64,000 nucleotides of DNA from Adiantum capillus-veneris (taxonomy: Eukaryota > Streptophyta > Polypodiopsida > Polypodiales > Pteridaceae), in contig CM043960.1 of the NCBI GenBank assembly GCA_014529385.2, positions 126,206,043-126,270,042 on the forward strand. The letters are read 5' to 3'. This document shows positions 1-10,999 of the stretch, one piece after another. Each line of letters starts with the position of its first letter. The stretch's first letter is position 1. The translations under genes were made by a program, and so were the position numbers. Under the pieces are notes generated by a model that saw only the letters and a program-made list of their open reading frames with translations, had not been told where the DNA came from and did not search any database.

Positions 1-1878
1 GTCTTCTTCATCTTTTGATTCTCCACATTTCTTTGTTTGCTCCTTATTTCGAGAGTTTGTTGATGTCTGGTTCTCTTCGTTTTCCTGGATTACACTCACT
101 ACAAAATAAGGACCGACATCATAGCCATTTTCATCACAAAACTTTGTTGTGGGAGCATCCTCCACGGCGCACACGTCCAGAGTAGCCAAGATGTGTTCCC
201 ATCCAAAAGGCTCTAACTCTTCTTCAGGAAATGGTTCTGGGATATAGTCCATATCCTCTATAACCCTCTCTAGGATACATTCCTCACGTTTCAAGCTACC
301 ATATTGTGAAGCTCCACACATCAACAGTTCTTTAGGCATACCTAACCAAGCTGGAAGTTCTGATCGTGCTACTGTGGCGGAATCAAACTCCTCAACCGGT
401 GTTCTTGTCACATCCCTATAGCTATGGTCCCTCAAGTTTATCTTTGTTATGGTTTCCATATGTCTCAGGTATATATGGTCATAACCCCAATCTTGGACCA
501 TTTTCAATTGTCGCATGAATGGTCTTCCCAGAATGACGTCATAGTTGTTCTTCTTGCCAAAGTCAACAACAGGAAAAGTGTGTTCATATTCAATGCCACA
601 AGAAGTAACAAGTACCTTTTCTAGCAGTCCTAGGGGCTTTTCCTTGTGTCCGTCTGCAAGCTGCAGGGTCATTCGTGTGGATATCAAGGCAGGTTTTCCC
701 CATTCTTTCCAAACCTCTTTGGTTGCAATGGCCACACCAGCTCCACTGTCAAGGATTTCCATGGTTTTTACACCATTGAATTCCATAGGAAGGGTGGTGT
801 TTCCATCTTCTCCCTCGTAATACTCGCCTACCTTGTTTAATGGCACTGGCCTAGTATTTAGTTGAGGCATTTCAAGCTCTTTGATGCCTTCCTCGATTTG
901 AGTCATTGGGGTTTTTACACCAAATTTCTCTAGACATTTACCCACATTAGCCCACATGTTTGGTCTTATTCTGAGAAACTCGGCTAACATTATTGTACAG
1001 GTGACTGGGGTAGATAGAATATCTACTAGCCCCTTTGAATCGATGGCCTTGTTGGGAGACAGTCTCTGTGATGGGACTGCAACCACATTTGACTTGGTCT
1101 CGTACTCTCCCATGTAGGAAGGTAGTGTTCTTAGCGAATGGGGTTGACTATCCATAGATTGTACAGATCCTTTGTCGCCCCAATACGATCGCACGTCTAG
1201 ATTCATTTGAGATCCAGTCTCAAATTCCTCTATTGGTGGTAGAAACACTCCTCGTTCATCACCAGTCTTGTCTACTCGTCTTCTTAGGTCATCGGCTTCA
1301 TTGGCCTCTCTGACTTGTTTCCACAATTTGTCAAGACCATCTATCTCTTTACAATCCTCAGGTATAGCTTGGTGAAATCCCTCGGAAGAGTTATCCGTGG
1401 TATTCAGTACTATCCTTGGTTCTAATGTTGGGTCTTTGAGGTTTGGTATGTGCTCATGACTAGAATCTGGCTCTTTTAGTTCCTGGTTTGGTGGGGTTAC
1501 TTGTGTAGGCATGACACGGATCACATCCTCACATTTTGCAACTGGTGGTTCTAGTAAAGCTTGGGCTGTTTGAATCATTTTCTGGCACATTTCAAATTTT
1601 TGCTTTTCTAGTTCCGCATAGGGATATGTCATCCACTTGTGTTCTTGGGTTTGGTTGTTTTTTAGCCTCGCATCATAGGCTTTCAAGAGGGCATCTAATG
1701 TCTCATTAACCTTCTCTGCCAACACAGATCCTCCTGAATTAGGACTTCTCGGTTTCTCATCCGTGGATGGTTCTTCTAGAGGTTTAACCATCTGTGTAAG
1801 AGAAGGTGCCTCCTTTTCCTCATGTTGTTTTATCTTCTCCTCAGCTTCGGTAAGCTTCTCAGCTAGGGATTTTTTCTC
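1..1878 (-). pseudogene. Ty3/gypsy-type polyprotein, retropepsin region (continues past window start)
   Basis: On the minus strand one reading frame stays open from about 1878 to base 1 and runs off the window. It is the continuation of the gag ORF at 1896-4055 but is separated from it by a frame change and one TGA at 1879-1881. It begins with a charged, probably coiled-coil stretch (SLAEKLTEAEEKIKQ). It then carries a retropepsin-like domain: the catalytic motif reads DSGAGVAIAT at about 750-721, and the flap/second-strand motif reads YDVILGRPF at about 545-519. After it comes an acidic region with no recognised domain. Reverse transcriptase, RNase H and integrase would lie to the left, outside the window. 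The protease would mature the Gag polyprotein in virus-like particles. The retropepsin call is firm; whether the frame is still expressed is doubtful. Confidence 0.8.
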
Positions 1879-1895
1879 TCATTCCCTGCGTGCTT

Positions 1896-4055
1896 TCATC
1901 CTAATCTTTCTAGCTTTCCAACTATTTCGCTTGCTCTTGGTTTTTTACTAGGTGCGTCTGTCTTTGGTCCATCATCTATCTTTGGACTCATGTCACTTTC
2001 CGTGTTCTTTGTCTCTGGATTCTCATCAGCTTTCTTTTGAGCTTGTGCTCTTGTAACCACTTGAACTGGTACGACATTTTCATTTTCTGAGCTACTAGGT
2101 AGCTGAACAATCCCTGATACATTTGTCGAGATTTTCCTGATTTGGTTTGGGTTTTTCGGGCAATCGGGGATCAAGTGAGTGATGCCACACTCAAGACAAT
2201 AGGCATTTACTTCAGTGATCTCCGTATGAGGACATTGTTTGACCAAGTGGTTGTCACGACTTTTGTGACAATCTGTCTGTGGTTGAGGAGATTCTTTTAG
2301 CATTTCCTCTTGGCTATAAGCAAGCTTTGACCTAGATAAGCCGCTATTTGCAATGAATTGCAATGTCCTTTCGTCCATTTCATACCTTCTTTCTTTCGAC
2401 TGAAACCCAGGAGGTGGAGATTGTACCGGCCTCACCACTCCATGTGTTTCTCTCACATTTTGTTGCTTCGAAGGGTAGTACTCGCTTTGGTTGCTATACC
2501 ACATTGTAGCTGGTACCTGCCTCACCACTCCATGTGTTTCTCTCACATTTTGTTGCTTCGAAGGGTAGTACTCGCTTTGGTTGCTATACCACATTGTAGC
2601 TGGTACTGGCGTTGGTTTATTTGATGCTTCCATCATTGGCATGTATGTCATGTTCACCGGCATTCTAACACCTGGCAGCGGAGGTTGCTGTCCTAAGACA
2701 AGTTGTGGCCTTAAAACTCCTACTGGTCTTGGCGCATTCCCCGTAATGTATCTAGGTGGAGTAGGTTTTTCTGGAACAGGTTGTACATACCTCTCCCCAG
2801 CATTTTCCATGCTATAATAACACTCTTCCCCCGTATGGTTCGTCCATTTTCTCTCAATTTCACACCACTTCGGCTCTCCCGAATCATACCTTACAAGAGG
2901 AATCAATCTCTTGACCAAGTCGTCGATAAGCTTTTCTTGATCAATAGGTGCCGTTGTCTTGGCAATGGACTCACTTATTTGTGAAACACTGTGCTGAGAG
3001 GATGTGTCATCTTCTTGACTCTTTAAGTCCTTTTCTTTGTATGCCTCACAGTTATCCACTAGATAAAGAGCTTCTTTGATCAACTCGTTTAGCATCATCC
3101 TCCTTATCATATGCAGACCCTTCTGAAGGCCCGCATGTCTCATTCCCTGGATAAAGATCAGCATCAGTCGTGCTTGCGTAGGTAATTCCGCTCTCGGACA
3201 GAGCTTAACATATCTCTTGAGCCATAATGATGCTTTGCGTACTGATTCATCCTCTTTCTGTTTGAATCTATGGATTTGCGAGACCGTGTTGTGAGCAATG
3301 CCTTTTGGCGAGAATTCTTCAATAAATTCCTCAAACAACTCATCTAGGGTCTCAAAATCCCCTTTTTCCACCGAGTTGAACCATGTAGTTGCATCATCTT
3401 CTACAGTCAATCCAAATCCCGCAAACTGTGTCGCAAAATCTGAAACTTCCTCTACTCTAATCACTCTTCTAAAAGCTGTTACGTGATCTCTCGGATCTTT
3501 ATCTCCGGAGTATTTTCTGTTTACCCATTTCTGGACTTGGGATGGTCTAACTCGTCGATTGTCTACAAGTCTAACCAGAGACTCTCCCAATCCTTCTCTC
3601 GTTATCTCTCTTGAAGGGAATCCTGGTGGCTCTCTTCTTGGAATTCCTATAGGAATTCTCGTGTTTGGTGGAGGCATTTGTGGTCCTTCATTGACCAAAT
3701 ATCCACCTCTTTCTAGTACAGTCTGTGGATTTGTGCTTTCTAAAACTTTGTATTCTCGTCCATACTTGTCGACAACTATAGATCTCCATTGACACTCGAC
3801 TCCGTATGTGTAGACATATAAGAGCTTGTAATCTGTTATCTCTTCTAGGTATGGATCTGAGCACCTATAAAGATTGACCTCATTGTCGTCAATGTATCTA
3901 TATAGTCCTTCACTCTCATGACCAATCATCCAAATTCTCTCAACAAGATGGGTATTTATCAATTGCAAGTTTGGAAGATCCATTGTGGGAGGATGTTCCT
4001 CTATCGTCGGGATCTCTAAGCTTGTGTAAGCAGCGTTTGAATCTAGGGTAGACAT
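1896..4055 (-). CDS. gag: LTR retroelement Gag protein (719 aa)
   Basis: A 719-codon ORF starts at ATG 4055 and stops at TGA 1896. Residues about 170-330 resemble the retrotransposon gag capsid domain (WVNRKYSGDKDPRDHV, then a helical segment with FKQKEDESVRKASLWLKRY). Near residues 597-632 lie two zinc-knuckle-like motifs. The downstream one is CX2CX3HX4C (CLECGITHLIPDC); the upstream one has Ser where the second Cys is expected (CHKSRDNHLVKQC). A 30-residue segment is duplicated in tandem (see 2431-2610). The C-terminus is odd: the last residues come from a frame shifted at a T6 run (1941-1946), which cuts gag off from the protease region. An LTR and a tRNA-Asp primer site lie upstream with a 2.4 kb leader between, an arrangement typical of Athila/Tat-type plant elements. 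That clade assignment is inference. Confidence 0.85.
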   Translation of the reverse strand: MSTLDSNAAYTSLEIPTIEEHPPTMDLPNLQLINTHLVERIWMIGHESEGLYRYIDDNEVNLYRCSDPYLEEITDYKLLYVYTYGVECQWRSIVVDKYGREYKVLESTNPQTVLERGGYLVNEGPQMPPPNTRIPIGIPRREPPGFPSREITREGLGESLVRLVDNRRVRPSQVQKWVNRKYSGDKDPRDHVTAFRRVIRVEEVSDFATQFAGFGLTVEDDATTWFNSVEKGDFETLDELFEEFIEEFSPKGIAHNTVSQIHRFKQKEDESVRKASLWLKRYVKLCPRAELPTQARLMLIFIQGMRHAGLQKGLHMIRRMMLNELIKEALYLVDNCEAYKEKDLKSQEDDTSSQHSVSQISESIAKTTAPIDQEKLIDDLVKRLIPLVRYDSGEPKWCEIERKWTNHTGEECYYSMENAGERYVQPVPEKPTPPRYITGNAPRPVGVLRPQLVLGQQPPLPGVRMPVNMTYMPMMEASNKPTPVPATMWYSNQSEYYPSKQQNVRETHGVVRQVPATMWYSNQSEYYPSKQQNVRETHGVVRPVQSPPPGFQSKERRYEMDERTLQFIANSGLSRSKLAYSQEEMLKESPQPQTDCHKSRDNHLVKQCPHTEITEVNAYCLECGITHLIPDCPKNPNQIRKISTNVSGIVQLPSSSENENVVPVQVVTRAQAQKKADENPETKNTESDMSPKIDDGPKTDAPSKKPRASEIVGKLERLG
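2431..2610. repeat. 90-bp in-frame tandem duplication inside gag
   Basis: Two adjacent near-identical 90-bp units (2431-2520 and 2521-2610) encode the same 30 residues twice, each containing VPATMWYSNQSEYYPSKQQ. The duplication preserves the reading frame and lies between the capsid domain and the zinc knuckles. The units differ at only a few positions, so the duplication is recent. Confidence 0.95.
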
Positions 4056-6449
4056 GATTTTTGGGCTTAAGAGCTTTTGCTTGGTTCAAGTAGACTTAGT
4101 CCACTGTGTTCAAGTTCTTTGGTTAGGGAAAAGTCGAAACTATGTCCAAAACCGCAACCGTTTCGTCACAATTCTCGCAAATTGTCGCTTTCAGACACCC
4201 CTGACTTCCGGATGAATTTTGAGGCCTCAAACGACGTTTTTTTCAAAGTTGAACTAAATGGTTGCTGTCGGCATACATTTAGTTCATGTTTTGCTATAAG
4301 ATCTGTAGAGCCGCTCTCATGCTACGTTTTGATATAAAAACTTTTCCGATCCGATACCATTTGTGAAAGTTATGGCCAAAATAGTGAAATGCAGTTTAGA
4401 CTGGTCAAAATGAGTCCAAATTCAATTTTGAAAGAAGATTTGGGATCTCTGTGACACTGTGAACACTTCTGTATGGTCAAACGTACAGTTGGACCCTAAA
4501 ACTGGCCTAGAGACATCCTACGCGTAGGATGTCTATATGCTCAGAATTTAACAAAATTTGGTCCAGAGACTCCCCTTAAGTCCAGCAACACAATGGTATG
4601 CTCAGAATTTCATTTGGTTTAAAAATGGCCTTGAGACATCCTACGCGTAGGATGTCTTTTTGCTCAGAATGACTTGAAATTTTCACCCCAGCCTCTCCTT
4701 GATATGCTTATCACAGTGGTGTGCTCATAGGTTGGTTTGGAGTCCTAAATCAAGCTGGAGACATCCTACGCGTAGGATGTCTAACTGCTCTGTTTCAGCT
4801 CAAACTTGCACTGTAGCTTCCCCTTGATGTGCTAAACTCACAGCTATTTTTACTTTTTGATTCTGACACGTATAGGCTGGTCAAATGATCAAGAATCTGT
4901 TCCAAAAACCTGATGTCTGTTTTGATGAATTCCCAAGTCAAATAAACTCCAAATTGGACCAAAATTGACTAGGAGGCTTGCCTGAGGCTATATGACAGCA
5001 TGGTATGGTCACAGTTTGAATTTGGCCTCTAAATCATGCCTTAGACATCCTACGCGTAGGATGTCTAACTGCTCAGAATTGCCCCAAATTTGAACCACAG
5101 ACTCTCCTTAAGGTGTTGATCATAGTGGTGTGCTCAGAATTTTGTTTAGAGTTCAAAATCACACAGAAGACATCCTACGCGTAGGATGTCTTTTTGGCCT
5201 GTTTGACCCCATACTTGACCCAAAGCTTCCCCTTGATGTCAGCAACCCAGTGCTATGCTTAGATTTGAGTTTGGATGTCAAAAGACCCCAAAACTAGCTA
5301 TCCTTGCCTTTTTCAGTCAAAATGCTAAAGTCCGCTCAATCTTCCCTTTCACTGACCCAAATGAGATGAAATTTATCACATGCACTCAATACAACATTTA
5401 GAACATGCCTATGGAGTCATCCTATGGTTTGGTCTCAAAATTAGGCCTTGGACACAATTTGAGTAGGATGTCTAGCAATTTTCGTCTTTTGGCTTTGATC
5501 TATCAAAATTTGGTCAAAATTCCACTTTCCAGGTGAAAAAAGGGTAAAACCTACCTTCTAAACACACTGGTAACCTCATATTTTCAAAATTTCCACTAGA
5601 TCGCCCTGTAGACATCCTACGCGTAGGATGTCTACTGCTGATTTTTTTGAGACTGAAGTGTCCCTGATGCTTCCTTATGCTCTCAGCAAGTGCAAGTATA
5701 CTTCACAATTGCAAAAACATGCAAAAATCACTCAATTTAAGCCTTTGCTGAAATTTTACGTTTTTTGACTCCGCCTTTTGGCTTTTGGTCAACAAAAATA
5801 GGAAAAAACACCCAAGTCAATATGCTACTAGGGTAAAACCTACCCTCTGAACCCACTGGTGCAGTCAGAATTTTCAAATTTGGTCTCCAGAACCCCCTTG
5901 AGACATCCTACGCGTAGGATGTCTATGTTTACAGAATTGCAGGTTTTCTTCACAGAACCCTTGCAAATGCTCTTTTATATGCACAACATCAGTTAGTCAT
6001 ACAAAAATATCCACAAAAGCTTGTTTAATGCATTTTTACCCTCAAAAGCACACTTTTTCGTGATTTCAAATGCAATCAAGCACTTTAGCAAATAATTCAG
6101 TGTTGAATAGCTCTAGATCAGAATCGGATCACTTACCTAAAGCTACTCCTACAAATCATATGGGGTTTTGCATCTATGAGTAGAAAAACGCTTCACTGCC
6201 ACACACGGACTAGTAAACGCTTTTATCACCTCACAAATCACTCGACCACCAACAACTACTCTAATCCACAGATACTAACTAAACCTATCTAGTCGCAGAC
6301 CCTCGGCAAGACACACGCTTCCTGGCTATCCACTTGATCGCGGAATATCCTCTTCCGGATCCACTTAAGAAAAACGCTTTCTTTAGCCGAAACTAAATCA
6401 AGCAACCATCACACGAGTGTTAGTAGGAAACCTACTTAGGTCCTTGTGT
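4056..6449 (-). other. Untranslated leader of the minus-strand LTR element
   Basis: This 2.4 kb lies between the primer binding site and the gag start and has no long ORF. Its centre (4511-5924) holds the palindrome array. The part next to the primer site (5925-6449) shows nothing recognisable. The whole stretch is probably the 5' leader of the genomic RNA and may contain packaging or translation signals. Confidence 0.6.
4511..5924. repeat. Seven copies of a perfect 24-nt palindrome in a degenerate repeat array
   Basis: The 12-nt arm AGACATCCTACG is followed directly by its reverse complement CGTAGGATGTCT. Exact copies start at 4511, 4634, 4759, 5043, 5168, 5610 and 5901. Spacings are 123, 125, 284, 125, 442 and 291 bp. 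Between copies the sequence is only loosely repeated (GCTCAGAATT, CTCCCCTTAAG/GATG, GTGGTRTGCTCA), so the palindrome is far better conserved than its surroundings. A decayed half-copy is at about 5462-5471. The centre, ACGCGT, contains a CAMTA-type CGCG core. In RNA each copy could fold on itself or pair between molecules. Confidence 0.95.
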
Positions 6450-6466
6450 CCCCGGCAACGGCGCCA
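6450..6466 (-). promoter_or_regulatory. Primer binding site, tRNA-Asp type
   Basis: The plus strand reads CCCCGGCAACGGCGCCA, which matches the 3' end of plant tRNA-Asp including CCA, so the minus-strand RNA would prime reverse transcription there. It is one base from the LTR edge at 6468. This fixes the element as minus-strand. Confidence 0.9.
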
Positions 6467-6467
6467 A

Positions 6468-7424
6468 TGTTGGATGGGGAGCGACTCACACACCCGTGAA
6501 GTGCATGCAAACACTACCTAGATCAACATAATGTCAATCGAGGACACAGATGACACGATAGGCACACGGAGGAAATCTCTTTAGCTTGTCAGGCTGAGAC
6601 CATCCTACACATACAACACTCTGGAAGGCCAACTAAACCACAATCAAGAACCTCACTGCTCTCAACTACACCACCTAGCCACATACACACATACGGAAGG
6701 TAACTCACCTAATCATGCCAGCTTCATACGAAACTTAAGGAACACCATCCCCTCACTAGGATACACCTGTCCCTAAGCTTCTACACTCAAAACCCTCACT
6801 CTAAACCCATCTGCGGAAAACGCGTAGGATGACAGAGCCGAATTTTGAAAGTGCCCGAAACTGAAATTTATGAGTACCTATGCGTAGCTTATGTCGCCAC
6901 GATTCTAGAGACTACTAGCACGCAGAAAACAGACATCGTTTGATACACTTACAGCCACAAATAGCTCGTAGATGCGTCAGCGTGTGCGCTTCGTCTCGCG
7001 TGGAATGCTTGGCGTTGTCGCGTAGCTCTCCTCGAGCCTATAGCAATGGTGCAGTCAGATCTCCAATGTGTTGAGAGAGCCGGGCATAGCGGGAGGATGA
7101 AGCTCACACTCACTCTCTTTCTCTCTCACACACAGTAGACGGAAGCGCTAAGTTTTGATTATGATAAAGTCTTCTTTACAAAATGATCTAGGTACCTTAT
7201 ATACTAAGGCTACCTTAGGTTTAACCAAAAATGGGGTTGAAAGGGTCAAATGGCTTTGTATTTACAATCTGGAAGTGCCATTGCACCCCGGCTTCTGAAA
7301 CTAGAATAACTACTCATTACAAGTGACGTTTATAGCCATAATCCGCAGCATTTCATAACTCGCAAAAGATAAGACTTTGGTACGAAACTTGAGTTATGTT
7401 GTGTTGTTGACCCAGCGGTCAACA
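6468..7424 (-). mobile_element. 5' LTR of the minus-strand element (957 bp)
   Basis: On the plus strand it begins TGTTGGATGG next to the primer site and ends GGTCAACA, giving short TG...CA inverted ends. A TATA-like GTATATAAG lies at 7204-7196 on the minus strand. A half-palindrome related to the leader array (ACGCGTAGGATGACAG) occurs near 6819-6834. The outer edge is inferred from the terminal match; the partner LTR is outside the window, so the TSD cannot be tested. Confidence 0.7.
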
Positions 7425-7479
7425 CCAGAGAATCCCTATCCTCAAGGATTAGTCTCGGTCACCTACCTAGGGTTTTCGT

Positions 7480-7496
7480 CCCTAGCAACGGCGCCA
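7480..7496 (-). promoter_or_regulatory. Second tRNA-Asp-type primer binding site
   Basis: The plus strand reads CCCTAGCAACGGCGCCA, two changes from the tRNA-Asp 3' end, and is followed after one base by TGTTGGCG. Only 55 bp separate it from the LTR at 6468-7424. The younger element therefore appears to have inserted into the leader of an older relative lying in the same orientation. Confidence 0.75.
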
Positions 7497-7497
7497 A

Positions 7498-9779
7498 TGT
7501 TGGCGAATACGCCGCGATGGACGTCAGCACAGCGAGAACTCACCTAACAAGATTTGTCAGCTAAGGACGAAGCTCGACCCGCAGGCGCGTGGAAGCAAGC
7601 ATAGGGTGTCAACCTACACTCGACCGACTATTGACTACTTCCCAGAGAGGTCTCTACCCAATGTCTAAGTTACAGCCTTTAACACTAGATGATAACCTAA
7701 CAAGACATAAAAGTGTCCTTTCAGGGTTTTGGAAAAAAATTCCAAAACCATAGTAGATCCACTCATTTTGAAGAATCCTTTCATGAGCTTATAGTTCAAG
7801 AACTACTACATATGGAAAAAATGAGAAACTTGTAAGTTTTTCATCCCTTGGTCACTAGAAGCCTCCAAAGTTGATGGACCAGTGCATTTTGCCCAAAACA
7901 ACAATTTCTTACGGTTGATTGCATATAAATAAGAGTGGGGATTTTTGTAGGACATGAGATAAAATGCTCTGTTAACTTCAATGCGTTGGTGATCAAAACA
8001 TATGGTTGCTTTTACAACACTAATTTTTTTTTGGGTTAAAAAAATAGGTAACAAAAAATTTGCATTTTTGCCATTCTGTGGACTTATCATCAAAGTTTCT
8101 ATAGTCACGCTCAATACAAATACTATATACATGTTTTCTTAGTTCCCTTTGGGCCTTTGGATTCAAAAGGAGCCATGGAGCATGTCAAAAGGATAATGGA
8201 TCTCTTACTAAGTGGAACCTTGGGGGCAATGATAAAGTGCTAAATACAGCAAACACAAAAAAACTGGGTTTAGCATTATGACCTCTAGAAACCCATAGAA
8301 ACTACTCAATATCTAGCCAAATTTGTAGTCTATGATTAGATATGGTTACTACCTACAAAATACACACAATTGGCCTAAGAAACTAGCAATATTGAGAAAG
8401 TTATCCTTGCTACTCTAAAATGTATCGTATTCTTCAGCAACAATCAAAAAACTCAACCATCATCATATACTATGCTATATAGCATATTAGGTCCCCCAAA
8501 GCTCAAGAAAGATTAGCTTTATGTTATACATTACATTTACACAATCAAAATTGAATTTGGATATCAAGAAAGCCACCAAAAAAATCATAAAAGTGCTAAT
8601 TTTGGTCAAAAAATAGGATTATTCAATTCTTGTAAGTTGGTCATAACTATCATTTTAACAATTAGCTCTCTCTACAAGCATCAAAACATGTTGAGAAGTA
8701 TGAAGGCCTAACCTCTAGCCATCTAAACCTCACAAACATGAAGTTTTAGAGTGGTATAGTTGCCAAAAATTGAAAACAAGCAAAAAACAAGACCCATTTT
8801 TTCACACAGTTTAGGTTCAAAAATGTTGTGCAAGAGTAAGGTTAATGGTGAGATCGATACTCCAAAAAAATTGTCAAGTTTTTTTCAGCTCATAAGGCAA
8901 CTTTGTGGATATATAGCACCTAGAAATTAATTTTCATACTCTTCAAATAATTCAAGAAAAATGGTCACTTAACAGGACACAAAAGTGTCCAAGGACATAA
9001 AAGTGTCATGTTACCATTCTAGTGTTAAGAGTACACAAGAGGAGATTTCCTACAACGCTTTCAAGAGCCAAATACCCATCAAACGTTCTCGAAACGCTAC
9101 GAAACTTGAGGGAAATCCTATTAACACCAATAGGTCGCTCTCCCTAAGGTCCGTGACCCAAAACCCCAACCCTAAACACCTGGTACAGAATCATGTAGGA
9201 TGTCTGACAGGTTTTTGCAGGTCGTCGTTTCCAAAAACTAAAGTGCCTAATGTGTGGCTCTACTCATTGTGAATGCGTGGATATACTGAAATGCAAAAAC
9301 GAACAACTTATGCTCACCGAATCACCAGATATAGCTCGTGGGTCGATCTCGCAAAGCCGGGTCGTACACCTGCAATGTAGATGTTGGCACGTATCTCTCT
9401 TTGGGAGCAACACGCTGCACTTCTCCGCACTTGATTCCGATCACCAGTGTGCGCGTAGCGTCAAGATAAACTCTCACTCCCTCTCGTACAAAGAGTACGC
9501 TCAACTCACACAGACAAAACTTATATAAAATGATAAAAGGTTTTTTTTGCATTAAGGTCAAAAGTGGTATAAATACCTTACAATCTCAAACCCTAATGTT
9601 CCAATTTAACCATTTACTAAGTCTAAATGTCAAAAATGGGATACAATTTGGAAGCTTCTGCAAGTCCCACTATTTACAAAGGTGAAATGATGGTTTCTTC
9701 TCAATTAGGAAATGATTACGAAGGAAATTAGTATCCCGCCGGGCAATCATCCTCCGTTGGGTGTGTCCAGCTGCTAACA
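7498..9779 (-). mobile_element. Second, older minus-strand LTR with AT-rich expansion
   Basis: It starts TGTTGGCG beside the primer site and has a candidate end GCTAACA at 9779. Its distal part is recognisably related to the first LTR: a TATA-like TATATAAG on minus at 9527-9520, a shared 'atagctcgt' block near 9330, and a decayed GTAGGATGTCTGACA near 9195. Its length of 2.28 kb against 957 bp is explained by an AT-rich 7.7-9.0 kb middle portion. That portion is flanked by similar ACATAAAAGTGTC motifs (7702 and 8995) and contains no gene I can recognise. The boundary at 9779 is tentative. Confidence 0.5.
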
Positions 9780-9818
9780 TTCCCAAAGAGACTTATGTTT
9801 CAAGATATAACACTTCAA

Positions 9819-10390
9819 TCAATCCCAAACGTGTGAATTGATAATTGATGATTTCCCATCAATCTGTTGATGAAACGACGAAGAGAATTTGAGCAAAGTG
9901 CCCACATTCTTACATGCTACTCTCCAAAGAAAATTGGTGAACCACCAATCCATGTCTGGAAATAATAGATGTAGGCATCTCATGTAACTAAAATATGTGT
10001 GAGACAAACAAATTTTCCAAATGATTAGAATTCATTTTCTTCTTCATTAGTGCAAAGTGAGCATGCTTATTGAATCCATATACTATAGTCTATATGCCAC
10101 TGCCAACCTAAGCCTTGGGAAGATGAAAAACAAACTCCATTGCAATACTCTCCCAAGGGAAATCTAGAATAGTTAGAGGTTTGAGAAGTCTTGTCATTTT
10201 GTTCCTATCATACTTCACTTTCTAACATACCATACAAGTACGCATAAATTCTTCCATGAGTTGCGGTCACAAGCTACCTAAAATGGATGTAGCATCCAAT
10301 TTGCAAGGGAATAAATCCTTTATGATCCCTTTTCCACACAAAGGAAATGGGAACGATTCATTTGTAATGTAGCTATAACATACTAGCTCA
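9819..10390 (-). pseudogene. Decayed Ty3/gypsy integrase
   Basis: The minus strand from about 10380 downward carries in-frame remnants of an integrase. Landmarks are the end of the zinc-binding domain (MEEFMRTCMVC, then a TAG where Gln is usual), KVKYDRNKMTRLLKPL, DFPWESIAMEFVF with the first catalytic Asp replaced by Glu, YGFNKHAHF, LHEMPTSIISRHG and finally NVGTLLKFSSSFHQQIDG. Several stops and one frameshift interrupt it. The same blocks occur in the intact integrase at 58550-62875, though they are clearly diverged. It is the 3' part of the element whose protease and gag linker are at 11000-12308. Confidence 0.9.
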
Positions 10391-10999
10391 AGTGTGGAGG
10401 AGCCTAGTGTACTCATTTTCTATGAGGTTCTCCTTAGTCTCTTGAGTAGCTGATAATATATTATGGAATAAAATGATAATATATCAAGCAATAAAGATAG
10501 CTACAAGAAAATTATTTTAGACTCTTTGCTTGAAGGGTTAACCTATAATATATTTACCTATTATGTGGGTTGAATAGAAGGGTATCAATCTACATCCTAG
10601 AATCTATGGCTATTTGTCATTGCCAACTACAATATTCCATCGTGGCTAGTAAATAAGAAAGGAAATTTTTTCTTAAGCTTGATTGTGTTGGGTTGGTATA
10701 AAGTGAAGAATACAGATGCATATATTTGCCCCCTACTTGAAGAGATACAACAATTGTGGGCATGCATAGAAGCAATAGACACGATTCAACATGCAGGTCG
10801 GTGCAACATCTTCATTAGAGGCATTCTAATGTGGATGATGCATAACTATCTAGATTTGGAAAATACTTAGATAAATATTAAACACATAGTAAATTCTAGG
10901 TGATCAATCATGATTTTTTCATACTAGTTTATGGTATGTTTAGGGCATAAAAGTACTTTGTGTTGTGTGCAAGACTTAAAACCACATGTTACAATGCAT

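Noticed and set aside
4511-5924. CRISPR-like array because of repeated palindromes
   Set aside because: Spacings are uneven (123 to 442 bp), the spacers are themselves partly repeated, and the context is a plant LTR element leader.
7806-8132. 108-codon minus-strand ORF in the AT-rich LTR block
   Set aside because: The composition is that of the AT-rich background; no motif.
10679-10870. 63-codon plus-strand ORF
   Set aside because: It lies opposite the decayed minus-strand polyprotein and shows no motif.
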